DNA of 64,000 nt from JBDTSW01 sp963807385 (GTDB lineage: Bacteria; Actinomycetota; Thermoleophilia; Solirubrobacterales; 70-9). Shown here piece after piece: positions 33,508 through 41,792 of this stretch; within the stretch, counting starts at the first letter, position 1, and each line of letters opens with the position of its first letter. Made by a program: the position numbers and the translations under genes. The stretch spans positions 310,001 to 374,000 of the forward strand of contig CAWEBQ010000002.1 of NCBI GenBank assembly GCA_963807385.1, given 5' to 3'. The notes under the pieces were generated by a model that was given only the letters and a program-made list of their open reading frames with translations, had not been told where the DNA came from and did not search any database.

Positions 33508-34542
33508 GTGGAACAGGCCACCGTCGCGCTCGACGGGCGCGGCGCCGAGCGGGGCGCTGCCACTCTGGTCGAGGGGGCCAGGGCCGCTGCCGCTGACGGG
33601 ATCGCCCTGCGCGTGTTCGGTGATCCGGGAGCCCTGCGGCCGCTTGCGGCGGTCGAGGGCGTCGAACTGGTCGAGGCGCCGGGGAAGATCACGAACGCGG
33701 ACGAGCCGGTCGCCGCGGTTCGCGCCCGGCCGGAGGCGTCGGTGGTGATGGCCGCCGCCGATGTCGCGAGCGGTCCGTCCGACGCGCTGGTCAGCGCCGG
33801 CCCGACCGGCGCCACGATGACGGCCGCCCTGTTCGCGCTGCGCCGCAGCCAGGGTGTCCGCCGCCCGGCATTGAGCGTGCAGCTCCCGGTCCCTGGGCGC
33901 ACCGGCACGCCCACGGTCATGCTCGACGCAGGCGCCAACACGGAGGCTAGGGCCGGCGATCTGGTCCAGTTCGCCTACCTCGGATCCGCATTCGCGACGG
34001 CGGTGCTGGGCGTCGCGCGCCCGCGGGTGGCCCTGCTCTCGGTCGGCGAGGAGCCCGGCAAGGGCACCTCCCAGATCGTCGAGGCCCATGCAACGCTCGG
34101 CGCGGCTGGCGGGATCAACTTCACGGGCAACGTCGAGGGCCGCGACCTGCTGAGCGGCGCCGCGGACGTGATCGTCACCGACGGCTTCACCGGCAACGTC
34201 GCGTTGAAGACCCTCGAGGGGACGGCCCTCACGGTTGGTGGGGCGATCTCGGGCGCAGCCCGTTCGAACCCGATGGCCGCAGCCGGCGGCCTGTTGCTGC
34301 GCCCGGCGCTGGGCGGGCTGCGGCGCGAGATGGACCCCGACAGCACCGGCGGGGCCATCCTCCTGGGTCTGCGCGGCGTCGCCGTTGTCGCGCACGGGAG
34401 CTCAGGGCCCACCGGCATCGCGAACGCGGTGCGGCTGGCGGCCCGGGCCGTCCAGCAGCGGGCTATCCAGCGCACGGGTGAGCTGCTCGAGGAGGCCGGC
34501 GCCACCCGGGGCGGCCTGCGGCGTGATAGGAACGGGGGATGA
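33508..34542 (+). CDS. plsX: Phosphate acyltransferase PlsX
   Basis: Converts acyl-ACP to acyl phosphate for phospholipid synthesis. 344 residues: VALDGRGAERG near the start, ALVSAGPTGATMTAAL (usually SAGNTGA; here Asn is Pro), MLDAGANTEARAGDLVQFA, LLSVGEEPGKGTS, FTGNVEGRDLLSG and VTDGFTGNVALK. The Gly-rich loops are intact otherwise. Start GTG 33508. Followed by acpP. Confidence 0.93.
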   Translation: MEQATVALDGRGAERGAATLVEGARAAAADGIALRVFGDPGALRPLAAVEGVELVEAPGKITNADEPVAAVRARPEASVVMAAADVASGPSDALVSAGPTGATMTAALFALRRSQGVRRPALSVQLPVPGRTGTPTVMLDAGANTEARAGDLVQFAYLGSAFATAVLGVARPRVALLSVGEEPGKGTSQIVEAHATLGAAGGINFTGNVEGRDLLSGAADVIVTDGFTGNVALKTLEGTALTVGGAISGAARSNPMAAAGGLLLRPALGGLRREMDPDSTGGAILLGLRGVAVVAHGSSGPTGIANAVRLAARAVQQRAIQRTGELLEEAGATRGGLRRDRNGG

Positions 34543-34548
34543 GACGAG

Positions 34549-34803
34549 ATGACGATGCTTGATCGAGACCAGGTGCTGGAGAAGGTGCGCGAGCACCTCG
34601 CCACCGAGCTGGAGATCGACCCTGGGCGGATTGAGGACGGGACGCGCTTCCGGGAGGACCTCGACGCCGACTCGCTCGACCTCTACGAGCTGGTGATGGA
34701 GCTCGAGGACACCTACGGCGTGAAGATGAGCGAGGAGGAGGCCGCCGGGATCGAGTCGGTCTCCGACGCGGTCGAGTTCGTCCTGGCCCGCCAACCCGCC
34801 TGA
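34549..34803 (+). CDS. acpP: Acyl carrier protein
   Basis: 84 residues, acidic, with the phosphopantetheine site DADSLDLYELVMELED; the modified Ser is residue 42. It carries acyl chains for fatty-acid synthesis and is the natural partner of PlsX. It lies 6 nt after plsX and 13 nt before rnc. Confidence 0.96.
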   Translation: MTMLDRDQVLEKVREHLATELEIDPGRIEDGTRFREDLDADSLDLYELVMELEDTYGVKMSEEEAAGIESVSDAVEFVLARQPA

Positions 34804-34816
34804 GCCGCTCGGATCC

Positions 34817-35488
34817 GTGAGCCTGCGGGAGATGATCGATGCCCTCCCGGCGGAGCTGCGCACGCGCGCCGTCACGCACTCCTCCTGGGTCCCCGAGCGG
34901 GTGGATTCGTACGGGCGGCTGGCGTTCCTGGGCGACAAGGTGCTGGGCTTGGCGATCGCCGAGCACCTGTTTCGCAGGAACCCGAAGGCTGACATCGGGC
35001 GCCTCACGAAGGTGCATGGCCAAGCGGTCAGCGGACGAGCGTGCGCGGCGGTCGCCGCCGACCTCGGGCTCCCCGAGTTGATCCTCGACGCCTCCTCCGG
35101 CACCGGGACGGATGGAGGCATCGAGCCCGATGAGCTGCTCGAGTCCGAGCGGGCGCTGGCGTCCGTCTGCGAGGCGGCCATCGGAGCCTGCTACCTCGAG
35201 CGCGGCTACGCGGAGGTGGCCGATGCCACGATCGCCGCGTTCGCCGGGCAGATCGGGATCGCGTCGGAGACGCTGCTGGACCACAAGTCCGCGCTACAGG
35301 AGCGGCTGGCGCGCCGCGGTGCCACCGTAAGCTACGACGTCACGAACGAGGACGGGCCCCCGCACGACCGTCGCTTCGAGGTATCCGCACTGGTCGATGG
35401 ACAGGTCATCGGCGAGGGCTCCGGCCGCAGCAAGAAGGCCGCGGAGCAGGAGGCCGCGGCGCGCGCGATCGAGGGCCTCGACGCGTAG
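34817..35488 (+). CDS. rnc: Ribonuclease III-like protein with altered active site
   Basis: 223 residues. An N-terminal RNase III domain (THSSWVPERVDSYGRLAFLGDKVLGLAIAEHLF; later ALASVCEAAIGACYLERGY) is followed by a clear double-stranded RNA-binding domain (SALQERLARRGATVSYDV, GEGSGRSKKAAEQEAA). The canonical signature ERLEFLGD reads GRLAFLGD here, and ADxxEAxIG reads ASVCEAAIG. In E. coli numbering this replaces Glu41 by Ala and Asp114 by Ser, while Asp45 and Glu117 remain; Glu38 is Gly. Two of four metal ligands are therefore missing. Synteny (acpP-rnc-smc) marks it as the true orthologue; RNA cleavage may be lost or altered. Confidence 0.85.
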   Translation: MSLREMIDALPAELRTRAVTHSSWVPERVDSYGRLAFLGDKVLGLAIAEHLFRRNPKADIGRLTKVHGQAVSGRACAAVAADLGLPELILDASSGTGTDGGIEPDELLESERALASVCEAAIGACYLERGYAEVADATIAAFAGQIGIASETLLDHKSALQERLARRGATVSYDVTNEDGPPHDRRFEVSALVDGQVIGEGSGRSKKAAEQEAAARAIEGLDA

Positions 35489-35572
35489 GAAACGGGCGTG
35501 CGACGGCGAACGCCGTACGTAGGAAAAGTCACGTCCGAACGGACCGCAAGTCTTCCCGACCAGGCCGCGCAG

Positions 35573-37936
35573 ATGCATCTGAGCTCGATCACCATCAAGG
35601 GCTTCAAGTCCTTCCCGGAACGCACCCGTCTGGTCTTCTCGCCGGGCGTGAGCGTCATCGTCGGCCCCAACGGCTGTGGCAAGTCCAACATCACCGATGC
35701 GGTGCTCTGGGCGCTCGGTGAGCAGAGCCCGCTGGCGGTGCGCGGTCAGTCGATGGGCGACATGGTGTTCGCGGGCGGCGAGGGCCGCGGGCCGAGCCGC
35801 TACGCGGAGGTCGAGGTGGTCCTCTCGCCCGATGAGGGCGACGACGAGCCCGGGGAGGGGGACTTCTCCGAGATCTGCGTAAGGCGCCGCCACGAGCGGT
35901 CGGGCGACGGCGGCTACTGGATGAACGGGGCGCGCTGCCGGCTCACGGACATCGTCGAGGCCCTCTCCGACGCGAACCTCGGGCGCGAGATGCATTCAGT
36001 CATCAGCCAGGGCCGGGTGGAGGAGATCGTCCACTCCAAGCCGCGCGACCGCCGCCTGCTGGTCGAGGAGGCCGCCGGCCTCGGCAAGCACCGCAAGCGC
36101 CGGCGCCGGGCGCAGCTGAAGCTCGACCGCACCCAGGACAACCTCGATCGGGCGCTGGACGTCGAGCGCGAGGCGCGCAGCCGCCTGCGCCCGCTCAAGC
36201 GCCAGGCCCAGGCGGCGGACATTCACGCTCGTCTCGAGCGGGATGCCGACGAGCTGCGCGCGGTCCTGCTTGCGGCGGAGCTGGGCGGCCACGGAACCGG
36301 ACTCGCTGCGGCGGAGGCCGCGGCGGGCACCGCGAGGTCCGCCCGCGACGGGATCGAGGCGGAGCTGGCCGGCGTGAACGCACGCCGCGGAGCGGCTGAG
36401 GAGCGCCTCGCCACCCGTGACCGCGAGCGGACGGAGGCCTGGGGGCGGCTGACCGCGATCCGCTCGGCGCACGAGCGCCTCACCGTGCGCGCTGAGGCCC
36501 TCGCCTCGAGTCGGGCCCAGATCGCGGCCGAGCTCGAACGCAGGCGCGCCGCCCTCGGGGCCCTCGCCGAGGCGGCCGAGGCCCCGGACCGCGCGCGCAT
36601 CGTCGACGCCGGGCTCGCTCGGATCGGCTCGGCGCTGGCCGACGCCGCCGGGGCCCACGGCAAGGCGCTCGCCGCCGAGGGGACCGCCCGTGCCCGGCAC
36701 GTCGGCGAGGTCGCCGCGGCCGCCGGCACGGTCGCCGCCGAGGCCCGCCGCGTCGAGGATGCGCTCGATCAGGGCCGCCAGCAGACGCTTCGGTCCCGCA
36801 TCGGCGAGCGCGAGGAGCTGGTCGGCGCCCTCGGCGGCCTCTGTGAGGCCGTCGCCGACGCGCGCGACGCCGCCGGCGAGCGCGCGGCGGCGCTCGAGGC
36901 GGCGATGCTCGGACAGGGCGGCAGCGACGAGGTGGCGGAGGAGCTCCGGGCTTGCTCAAAGCTCGAGGCCGAGCTGCAGGCGCGCCTGCGCGCGATCGCC
37001 GAGCAGGTGACCACGGCCGAGGTCGAGGCGGCCCATCTGCGCGACCGCCGCGACGAGTCGCAGGGCGAGCTCGCGCGGATCGCGGAGCGGCTCGGGCGCG
37101 AGCTCGGGCCGGCGGCCGACGCACTCGCCGAGGCCGACCGGCAGGAGATCGAGACCAAGCTCGAACGGCTCGCCCGCCGCCGCGAGCAACTGGGCCCCGT
37201 CAACCCCCTGGCGGAGAAGGAGTACGAGGAGGCGCAGGCGCACGTCACCGAGCTCGAGGAGCAGCGCACGGACCTCGAGGGAGCGCTGGGCGAGCTGAAG
37301 GGCTTGATCCGCGAGACCGACCGCCGGATCGAGGAGGCCTTCGAGGAGACCTTCGAGGCGGCCCAGGCCAACTTCTCCGACCTCGTCGAGCACCTCTTCC
37401 CCGGCGGGCGCGGGCGGCTGCGGCTGGTCTCCGAGCGCGGTCCCAGGCCCGTGCTCGGCGGCGCGGATGCGCCCGGCGCAGCAGAGGTCGCGGCCGAGGA
37501 GGCGCCCGACGACGAGGGTTCGGGCGAGGAGTTCAGCGGTCAGGGGGTTGAGATCGAGGTGACCCCAGCGGGAAAGGCCACTCGCCGCCTCTCGCTGCTC
37601 TCGGGCGGCGAGAAGTCGCTCGTGGCGCTCGCGTTCGTGTTCTCGGTCTTCCTGGCCCGCCCGTCGCCCTTCTACATCCTGGACGAGGTGGAGGCGGCGC
37701 TCGATGACGCGAATATCGACCGGTTCCTGCAGCTCATCAGGCGCTTCGCCGACCGGGCTCAGTTCATCATCGTCACCCACCAGAAGCGCACGATGGACGC
37801 CGCCGAGGTCCTCTACGGGGTCTCGATGGGTGGCGGTGGCGTCACCAAGGTGATCTCGCGGCGCATGCCGCAGCAGGGCGAGGGGCGCCAGGTCGAGCTC
37901 GCTCCGGCCGAGAGCGGCGAGGCGGAGGCCGCGTAG
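35573..37936 (+). CDS. smc: SMC-family chromosome segregation ATPase, short, no recognisable hinge
   Basis: 787 residues against about 1,150-1,200 for bacterial Smc. The N-head begins MHLSSITIKGFKSFPERT with Walker A VGPNGCGKSNITDAV (about residue 30) and VISQGRVEEI. The C-head starts at LGPVNPLAEKEYEEA (about 540), with signature LSLLSGGEKSLVALA (about 672) and Walker B FYILDEVEAALDD (about 699), both intact. Between about 170 and 540 there are only about 370 residues of Ala/Arg/Glu-rich coiled coil, where Smc normally has about 800 including a globular hinge; I see no hinge. The frame is uninterrupted. ATG 35573 is preferred to the upstream 35498 because the head fold starts there. Lies between rnc and ftsY, as usual. 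Confidence 0.88.
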   Translation: MHLSSITIKGFKSFPERTRLVFSPGVSVIVGPNGCGKSNITDAVLWALGEQSPLAVRGQSMGDMVFAGGEGRGPSRYAEVEVVLSPDEGDDEPGEGDFSEICVRRRHERSGDGGYWMNGARCRLTDIVEALSDANLGREMHSVISQGRVEEIVHSKPRDRRLLVEEAAGLGKHRKRRRRAQLKLDRTQDNLDRALDVEREARSRLRPLKRQAQAADIHARLERDADELRAVLLAAELGGHGTGLAAAEAAAGTARSARDGIEAELAGVNARRGAAEERLATRDRERTEAWGRLTAIRSAHERLTVRAEALASSRAQIAAELERRRAALGALAEAAEAPDRARIVDAGLARIGSALADAAGAHGKALAAEGTARARHVGEVAAAAGTVAAEARRVEDALDQGRQQTLRSRIGEREELVGALGGLCEAVADARDAAGERAAALEAAMLGQGGSDEVAEELRACSKLEAELQARLRAIAEQVTTAEVEAAHLRDRRDESQGELARIAERLGRELGPAADALAEADRQEIETKLERLARRREQLGPVNPLAEKEYEEAQAHVTELEEQRTDLEGALGELKGLIRETDRRIEEAFEETFEAAQANFSDLVEHLFPGGRGRLRLVSERGPRPVLGGADAPGAAEVAAEEAPDDEGSGEEFSGQGVEIEVTPAGKATRRLSLLSGGEKSLVALAFVFSVFLARPSPFYILDEVEAALDDANIDRFLQLIRRFADRAQFIIVTHQKRTMDAAEVLYGVSMGGGGVTKVISRRMPQQGEGRQVELAPAESGEAEAA

Positions 37937-37959
37937 CGTTCGGGCGACGTCGCGCCGGA

Positions 37960-37965
37960 TAGCCT
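37960..37965 (+). promoter_or_regulatory. -10 box of ftsY
   Basis: TAGCCT ends 6 nt before the ftsY ATG. Confidence 0.4.
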
Positions 37966-37971
37966 GCGGCG

Positions 37972-38961
37972 ATGGCGACGAGCTGGCAGGAGGCGGTGGA
38001 TACGGGGGCGCCCGTTCCGAACGCCGGCGGCGCCGCGGAGCCGGAGCAGCGCCCGGGCGCCCTGAGGCGCCTGCGCGAGTCGCTGTCCCGCAGCCGCCAG
38101 GCCCTTCAGGCGGAGCTCTCCGCAAGCATCGCCGACCGGATCGACGCGGAGGCCTTCGAGGGCCTCGAGGAGGCGCTGATCATGGCCGACCTGGGCGCCG
38201 CTGCGACGGCCGACGTGGTCGGTCGGCTCGAGGCCGAGGTCGAGTCCGGAGAGGTCGAGGGCGGCGACGCCGTCCGCGAGCGCCTGATCGAGCTCCTCGC
38301 CGCGCTCGCGGAGGCCGAGCACCCGCGGATTGACCTGGCGGCCCGGCCAGCGGTCCTCATGGTCGTGGGTGTGAACGGCACCGGCAAGACGACGACGATC
38401 GGCAAGCTCGCCTGGCACCTTAAGGAGGAGCTCGGGCTTTCCGTGCTCGTGGCGGCGGCTGACACCTATCGGGCCGCCGCTATCGAGCAGCTCGAGACGT
38501 GGGCGGAGCGCTCGGGCGTCGAGATCGTCAAGGGCTCGCCGGGGGGCGACGCCGGCGCCGTTGTCTTCGACGCGATCGCCGCAGCACAGTCCCGCGGCAT
38601 CGACGTGGTGATCGCGGATACGGCCGGTCGCCTCCACACCCACGACAACCTCATGCAGGAGCTCGCGAAGGTGCGCAACGTCACGGCAAGCAAGCTTGAG
38701 GGCGCTCCGCACGAGACCTTGATCGTCGTGGACGCGACCACGGGCCAGAACGGCCTGCGGCAGGCACAGTCCTTCGCCGAGGCGGTTCCGGTGACGGGAG
38801 TGGTGCTCACGAAGCTCGACGGGACGGCCAAGGGCGGCATCGCCCTTGCGATCTCCCGCGAGCTCGGGATCCCGGTGAAGCTGATCGGGGTGGGGGAGGG
38901 CATCGAGGACCTACGGCCGTTCGACGCCCGGGACTTCGCCACCGCCCTGATCTCCCCGTAA
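37972..38961 (+). CDS. ftsY: Signal recognition particle receptor FtsY
   Basis: SRP receptor GTPase that docks ribosome-SRP complexes at the membrane. 329 residues: a short acidic/Pro-rich N-region, N domain (about 30-115), then the G domain with GVNGTGKTTTIGKLA (about 133), DTYRAAAIEQL, ADTAGRLHTHDNLM, TKLDGTAKGG and the C-terminal GVGEGIEDLRPFD. All SRP-GTPase motifs are present. It is followed by an inverted-repeat element and then ffh. Confidence 0.95.
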   Translation: MATSWQEAVDTGAPVPNAGGAAEPEQRPGALRRLRESLSRSRQALQAELSASIADRIDAEAFEGLEEALIMADLGAAATADVVGRLEAEVESGEVEGGDAVRERLIELLAALAEAEHPRIDLAARPAVLMVVGVNGTGKTTTIGKLAWHLKEELGLSVLVAAADTYRAAAIEQLETWAERSGVEIVKGSPGGDAGAVVFDAIAAAQSRGIDVVIADTAGRLHTHDNLMQELAKVRNVTASKLEGAPHETLIVVDATTGQNGLRQAQSFAEAVPVTGVVLTKLDGTAKGGIALAISRELGIPVKLIGVGEGIEDLRPFDARDFATALISP

Positions 38962-39049
38962 CACTCCCACGACGGTGCCTGACCCCCGTTTTGCCCGCTC
39001 GCACGCACGAAGCGCCCCCGCCGGGGGTCAGGCACCGTGACGGGGGTGT
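38961..39049. repeat. REP/MITE-like inverted repeat between ftsY and ffh
   Basis: ACGGTGCCTGACCCCCG (38972-38988) pairs perfectly with its reverse complement at 39022-39038. The pairing extends imperfectly to 38961 and 39049, giving arms of about 28 bp around a 33-nt loop. The core GGTGCCTGACCCC resembles palindromic units that recur in many bacterial genomes and are sometimes linked to RAYT transposases. The unit abuts the ftsY stop codon and could also end transcription. Only one copy is seen in this window. Confidence 0.55.
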
Positions 39050-39108
39050 GAAATCCAGCCGGCGGCGAGCCGGCGCGCTGTGTTTCAGGCCGTAAGCTGA
39101 CTCGCCGC

Positions 39109-40446
39109 ATGTTTGACCAGCTCTCCGACCGCCTTCAGGAGACCCTCTCGGGCGTTCGTTCGCGCGGAAAGCTGACCGAGGCAGACGTCGACGCGGTGAT
39201 GCGGGAAATCCGCCTCGCCCTGCTCGAGGCGGACGTCAACTTCAAGGTCGTAAAGGCCTTCACCGCCACGGTGAAGGAGCGCAGCCTCGGCGCGGGCGTC
39301 CTCGACTCGCTGGACCCAGGCCAGCAGGTGGTAAAGATCGTGAACGAGGAGCTCGCGGCGCTATTGGGCGGCTCCAGGCGCGAGATCGCGCTGGCGCCCA
39401 CTGGGACGACGGTGATCCTGATGGCGGGTCTCCAGGGCTCGGGCAAGACGACTGCCTGCGCCAAGCTGGCGACGCTGTTTGCGAAGGAGGGCAAGAAGGT
39501 CGGTCTCGCCGCATGCGACACCCAGCGCCCGGCAGCGGTCGATCAGCTCGTGACCATGGGTGAGCGCGCGGGCGCGACCGTGTATCAGCAGGGCACCGAG
39601 CGCGACCCGGTGGACATCGCCGAGTGGGCGCTCGGCCAGGCCAAGGCCGAGTCGAAGGACTTTCTCATCGTCGACACCGCGGGTCGGCTGCACGTCGACG
39701 ACGAGCTGATGGCGCAGCTCGCCGAGATCAAGAAGCGGACCAAACCGCACACCGTCCTGCTCGTCGTTGACGCGATGACCGGCCAGGACGCCGTCAACGT
39801 GGCCGAGGCCTTTGCAGAGCACACCGACTTCGACGGGGTCGTGATGACCAAGCTCGACGGCGACGCCCGCGGCGGAGCAGCCCTCTCGGTCAAGGCCGTG
39901 ACCGGCAGGCCGATCCTCTACGCGTCCACGGGCGAGCGCCTCGAGCAGATCGAGCGCTTCCACCCCGATCGGATGGCCTCCCGCATTCTCGGCATGGGCG
40001 ACGTGCTGTCGCTGATCGAGAAGGCGGAGGAGGTATCCGACGCCGACCAGGCCAAGGAGCTCGAGCGCAAGATCCGCAAGCAGGAGTTCACACTCGAGGA
40101 CTTCCTCCAGCAGATGCGCCAGGTGCGGAAGATGGGGCCGCTCTCGAACCTCATGGGCATGATGCCCGGCATGGGCAAGGCCATGAAGGAGATCCGCAGT
40201 CAGAACGTGGACGAGGACGAACTCGATCGGGTCGAGGCGATCATCCTCTCGATGACACCTGCCGAGCGAGCTAGGCCGGAGCTGATCGACGGGTCCCGCC
40301 GCAAGCGGATAGCGACGGGCTCCGGCACGACGGTCGCAGCCGTGAACCAGCTCGTCAAGCAGTTCGCCCAGATGCGCAAGATGATGGCCCAGCTCGCGAA
40401 GGGGAAGATGCCCGATCCCCAGCAGCTCATGCGCGGGATGCGGTAG
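39109..40446 (+). CDS. ffh: Signal recognition particle protein Ffh (SRP54)
   Basis: Binds signal sequences and SRP RNA. 445 residues: N domain (MFDQLSDRLQETLSGV), G domain with GLQGSGKTTACAKLA near residue 105, DTQRPAAVDQL, VDTAGRLHVDDELM and TKLDGDARGGAALS. The Met-rich M domain follows from about 300 (LQQMRQVRKMGPLSNLMGMMPGM, and the RNA-binding SGTTVAAVNQLVKQF region). Start ATG 39109; TAAGCT lies shortly upstream. Next is rpsP. Confidence 0.96.
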   Translation: MFDQLSDRLQETLSGVRSRGKLTEADVDAVMREIRLALLEADVNFKVVKAFTATVKERSLGAGVLDSLDPGQQVVKIVNEELAALLGGSRREIALAPTGTTVILMAGLQGSGKTTACAKLATLFAKEGKKVGLAACDTQRPAAVDQLVTMGERAGATVYQQGTERDPVDIAEWALGQAKAESKDFLIVDTAGRLHVDDELMAQLAEIKKRTKPHTVLLVVDAMTGQDAVNVAEAFAEHTDFDGVVMTKLDGDARGGAALSVKAVTGRPILYASTGERLEQIERFHPDRMASRILGMGDVLSLIEKAEEVSDADQAKELERKIRKQEFTLEDFLQQMRQVRKMGPLSNLMGMMPGMGKAMKEIRSQNVDEDELDRVEAIILSMTPAERARPELIDGSRRKRIATGSGTTVAAVNQLVKQFAQMRKMMAQLAKGKMPDPQQLMRGMR

Positions 40447-40471
40447 CGCCCGCTACCCTTCCGAGCCGCGA

Positions 40472-40723
40472 ATGGTCCGAATCAGATTGAGAAGGGTGGG
40501 TTCGAACAAGAACCCGATCTGGCGCATAGTCGTCGCCGACCGCCGCTCCCCGCGAGACGGCCGCACGATCGAGACGATTGGCCGGTACAACCCGCAGACG
40601 GAGCCCTCGCTGATCGAGATCGACGAGGAGCGCGCCAAGCACTGGCTGGACCACGGCGCTAGGCCCACCTCGACGGTGGCCACCCTGCTCCGCACCAAGG
40701 GCATCCAGGCCCACGGTTCCTAG
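40472..40723 (+). CDS. rpsP: 30S ribosomal protein S16
   Basis: 83 residues beginning MVRIRLRRVGSNKNPIWRIV, followed by VVADRRSPRDGR and IETIGRYNPQTEP, all hallmark S16 sequence. TACCCT at 40454-40459 is a possible -10. The KH protein gene follows by 15 nt. Confidence 0.96.
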   Translation: MVRIRLRRVGSNKNPIWRIVVADRRSPRDGRTIETIGRYNPQTEPSLIEIDEERAKHWLDHGARPTSTVATLLRTKGIQAHGS

Positions 40724-40738
40724 ACCGCCGGGGGTTCG

Positions 40739-40972
40739 ATGCGCGAGCTGGTCGAGTACCTCGCACGTGCCCTCGTCGAGGATCCTGACGCGGTCCGCGT
40801 CGAGGAGTTGGAGGAGGACGACGCCACGGTGCTGGAGCTCCGGGTCGCCCCGGATGACCTCGGCCGCGTGATCGGCCGCTCGGGCCGGGTCGCCAACGCA
40901 ATTCGCACCGTCGCCAAAGCGGCGGCCACTCACGAGGACAAGCGCGTACTAGTAGAGATCGTGGAGGATTGA
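40739..40972 (+). CDS. khpA: KH-domain RNA-binding protein KhpA
   Basis: 77 residues: MRELVEYLARALVEDPDAVRV at the start, then the KH loop GRVIGRSGRVANAIRT with its GxxG (GRSG). KhpA/YlqC proteins bind RNA broadly and affect cell division in Firmicutes. The position after rpsP is conserved. rimM, the normal next gene, is missing here. Confidence 0.92.
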   Translation: MRELVEYLARALVEDPDAVRVEELEEDDATVLELRVAPDDLGRVIGRSGRVANAIRTVAKAAATHEDKRVLVEIVED

Positions 40973-41009
40973 GGACCCGCACCCCCGGACGCGGGAGCTC
41001 CAACAGCCC

Positions 41010-41028
41010 CCCGAGGCGGAGCCTCGGG
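41010..41028 (+). terminator. Hairpin in the khpA-trmD gap
   Basis: CCCGAGGC-gga-GCCTCGGG is a perfect 8-bp stem with a 3-nt loop, in the 94-nt gap where rimM would normally lie. No T-run follows. Confidence 0.35.
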
Positions 41029-41066
41029 CCAGGTGTTCCAGGCGAGGGCGAAGGCGGTGGCGGGTA

Positions 41067-41738
41067 GTGGTTCTCGATGTTTTTACGCTCTTCCCCGAGT
41101 GGTTCGAGTGGTTCACGGCGCAGCGTCACGTCCGCAACGCACGCGAGAACGGGCACAGGGTCCGGTTCTTCAGCCCGCGGGTGAAGACCCCGCTCAGCGG
41201 CGGCCAGGTGGACGACTCCCCCTACGGGGGCGGGGCGGGGATGGTGATGCGCGTGGACGTGATCGACGCGGCCCTCGAGGCCGCCTACTCCGACGGTGCG
41301 CGTCCCGGGCGAATCGTCCTGCTCACGCCGAGTGGGCGCCAGTTCGACGAGCCGCTCGCAGCCGAGCTCGCGCTCGAGCCTGAGATCGCCCTTATCTGCG
41401 GGCGCTACGAGGGCGTGGACGAGCGTGTTCGCGAGCACCTCGTGACCGACGCCGTCTCGATCGGACCCTACGTCCTCTCCGGTGGGGAGCCCGCGGCGAT
41501 GGTGGTGGCCGACGCCGTGCTGCGGAAGCTGCCCGGCGTGCACGGGGACGAGATGAGCGCCGTCGAGGAGTCATTCTCCGAGGCGCTCGACGGGGCGCCG
41601 GAGTATCCGCACTACACCCGGCCGGCCGAGTATCGCGGGTGGGGTGTGCCGGAGGTTCTGCTCTCCGGCGATCACGAGCGTGTCCGGCGGTGGCGCCTGG
41701 AGCGAAGCCGCGAGCGCGCGGCCAAGGAGGGCGGTTAG
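41067..41738 (+). CDS. trmD: tRNA (guanine-37-N1)-methyltransferase
   Basis: SAM-dependent methylation of G37 next to the anticodon, preventing frameshifting. 223 residues of SPOUT-knot fold: LDVFTLFPEWFEWF, DDSPYGGGAGMVM, LICGRYEGVDERV, SIGPYVLSGGEPAAM (the trefoil knot) and PHYTRPAEYRGW. Start GTG 41067. Followed by rplS, as usual. Confidence 0.96.
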   Translation: MVLDVFTLFPEWFEWFTAQRHVRNARENGHRVRFFSPRVKTPLSGGQVDDSPYGGGAGMVMRVDVIDAALEAAYSDGARPGRIVLLTPSGRQFDEPLAAELALEPEIALICGRYEGVDERVREHLVTDAVSIGPYVLSGGEPAAMVVADAVLRKLPGVHGDEMSAVEESFSEALDGAPEYPHYTRPAEYRGWGVPEVLLSGDHERVRRWRLERSRERAAKEGG

Positions 41739-41792
41739 CGGCTCGCTACTATTCGGCGCTCGCGCGGGCCCTCTCCGGCACGCGCGTTTCCT

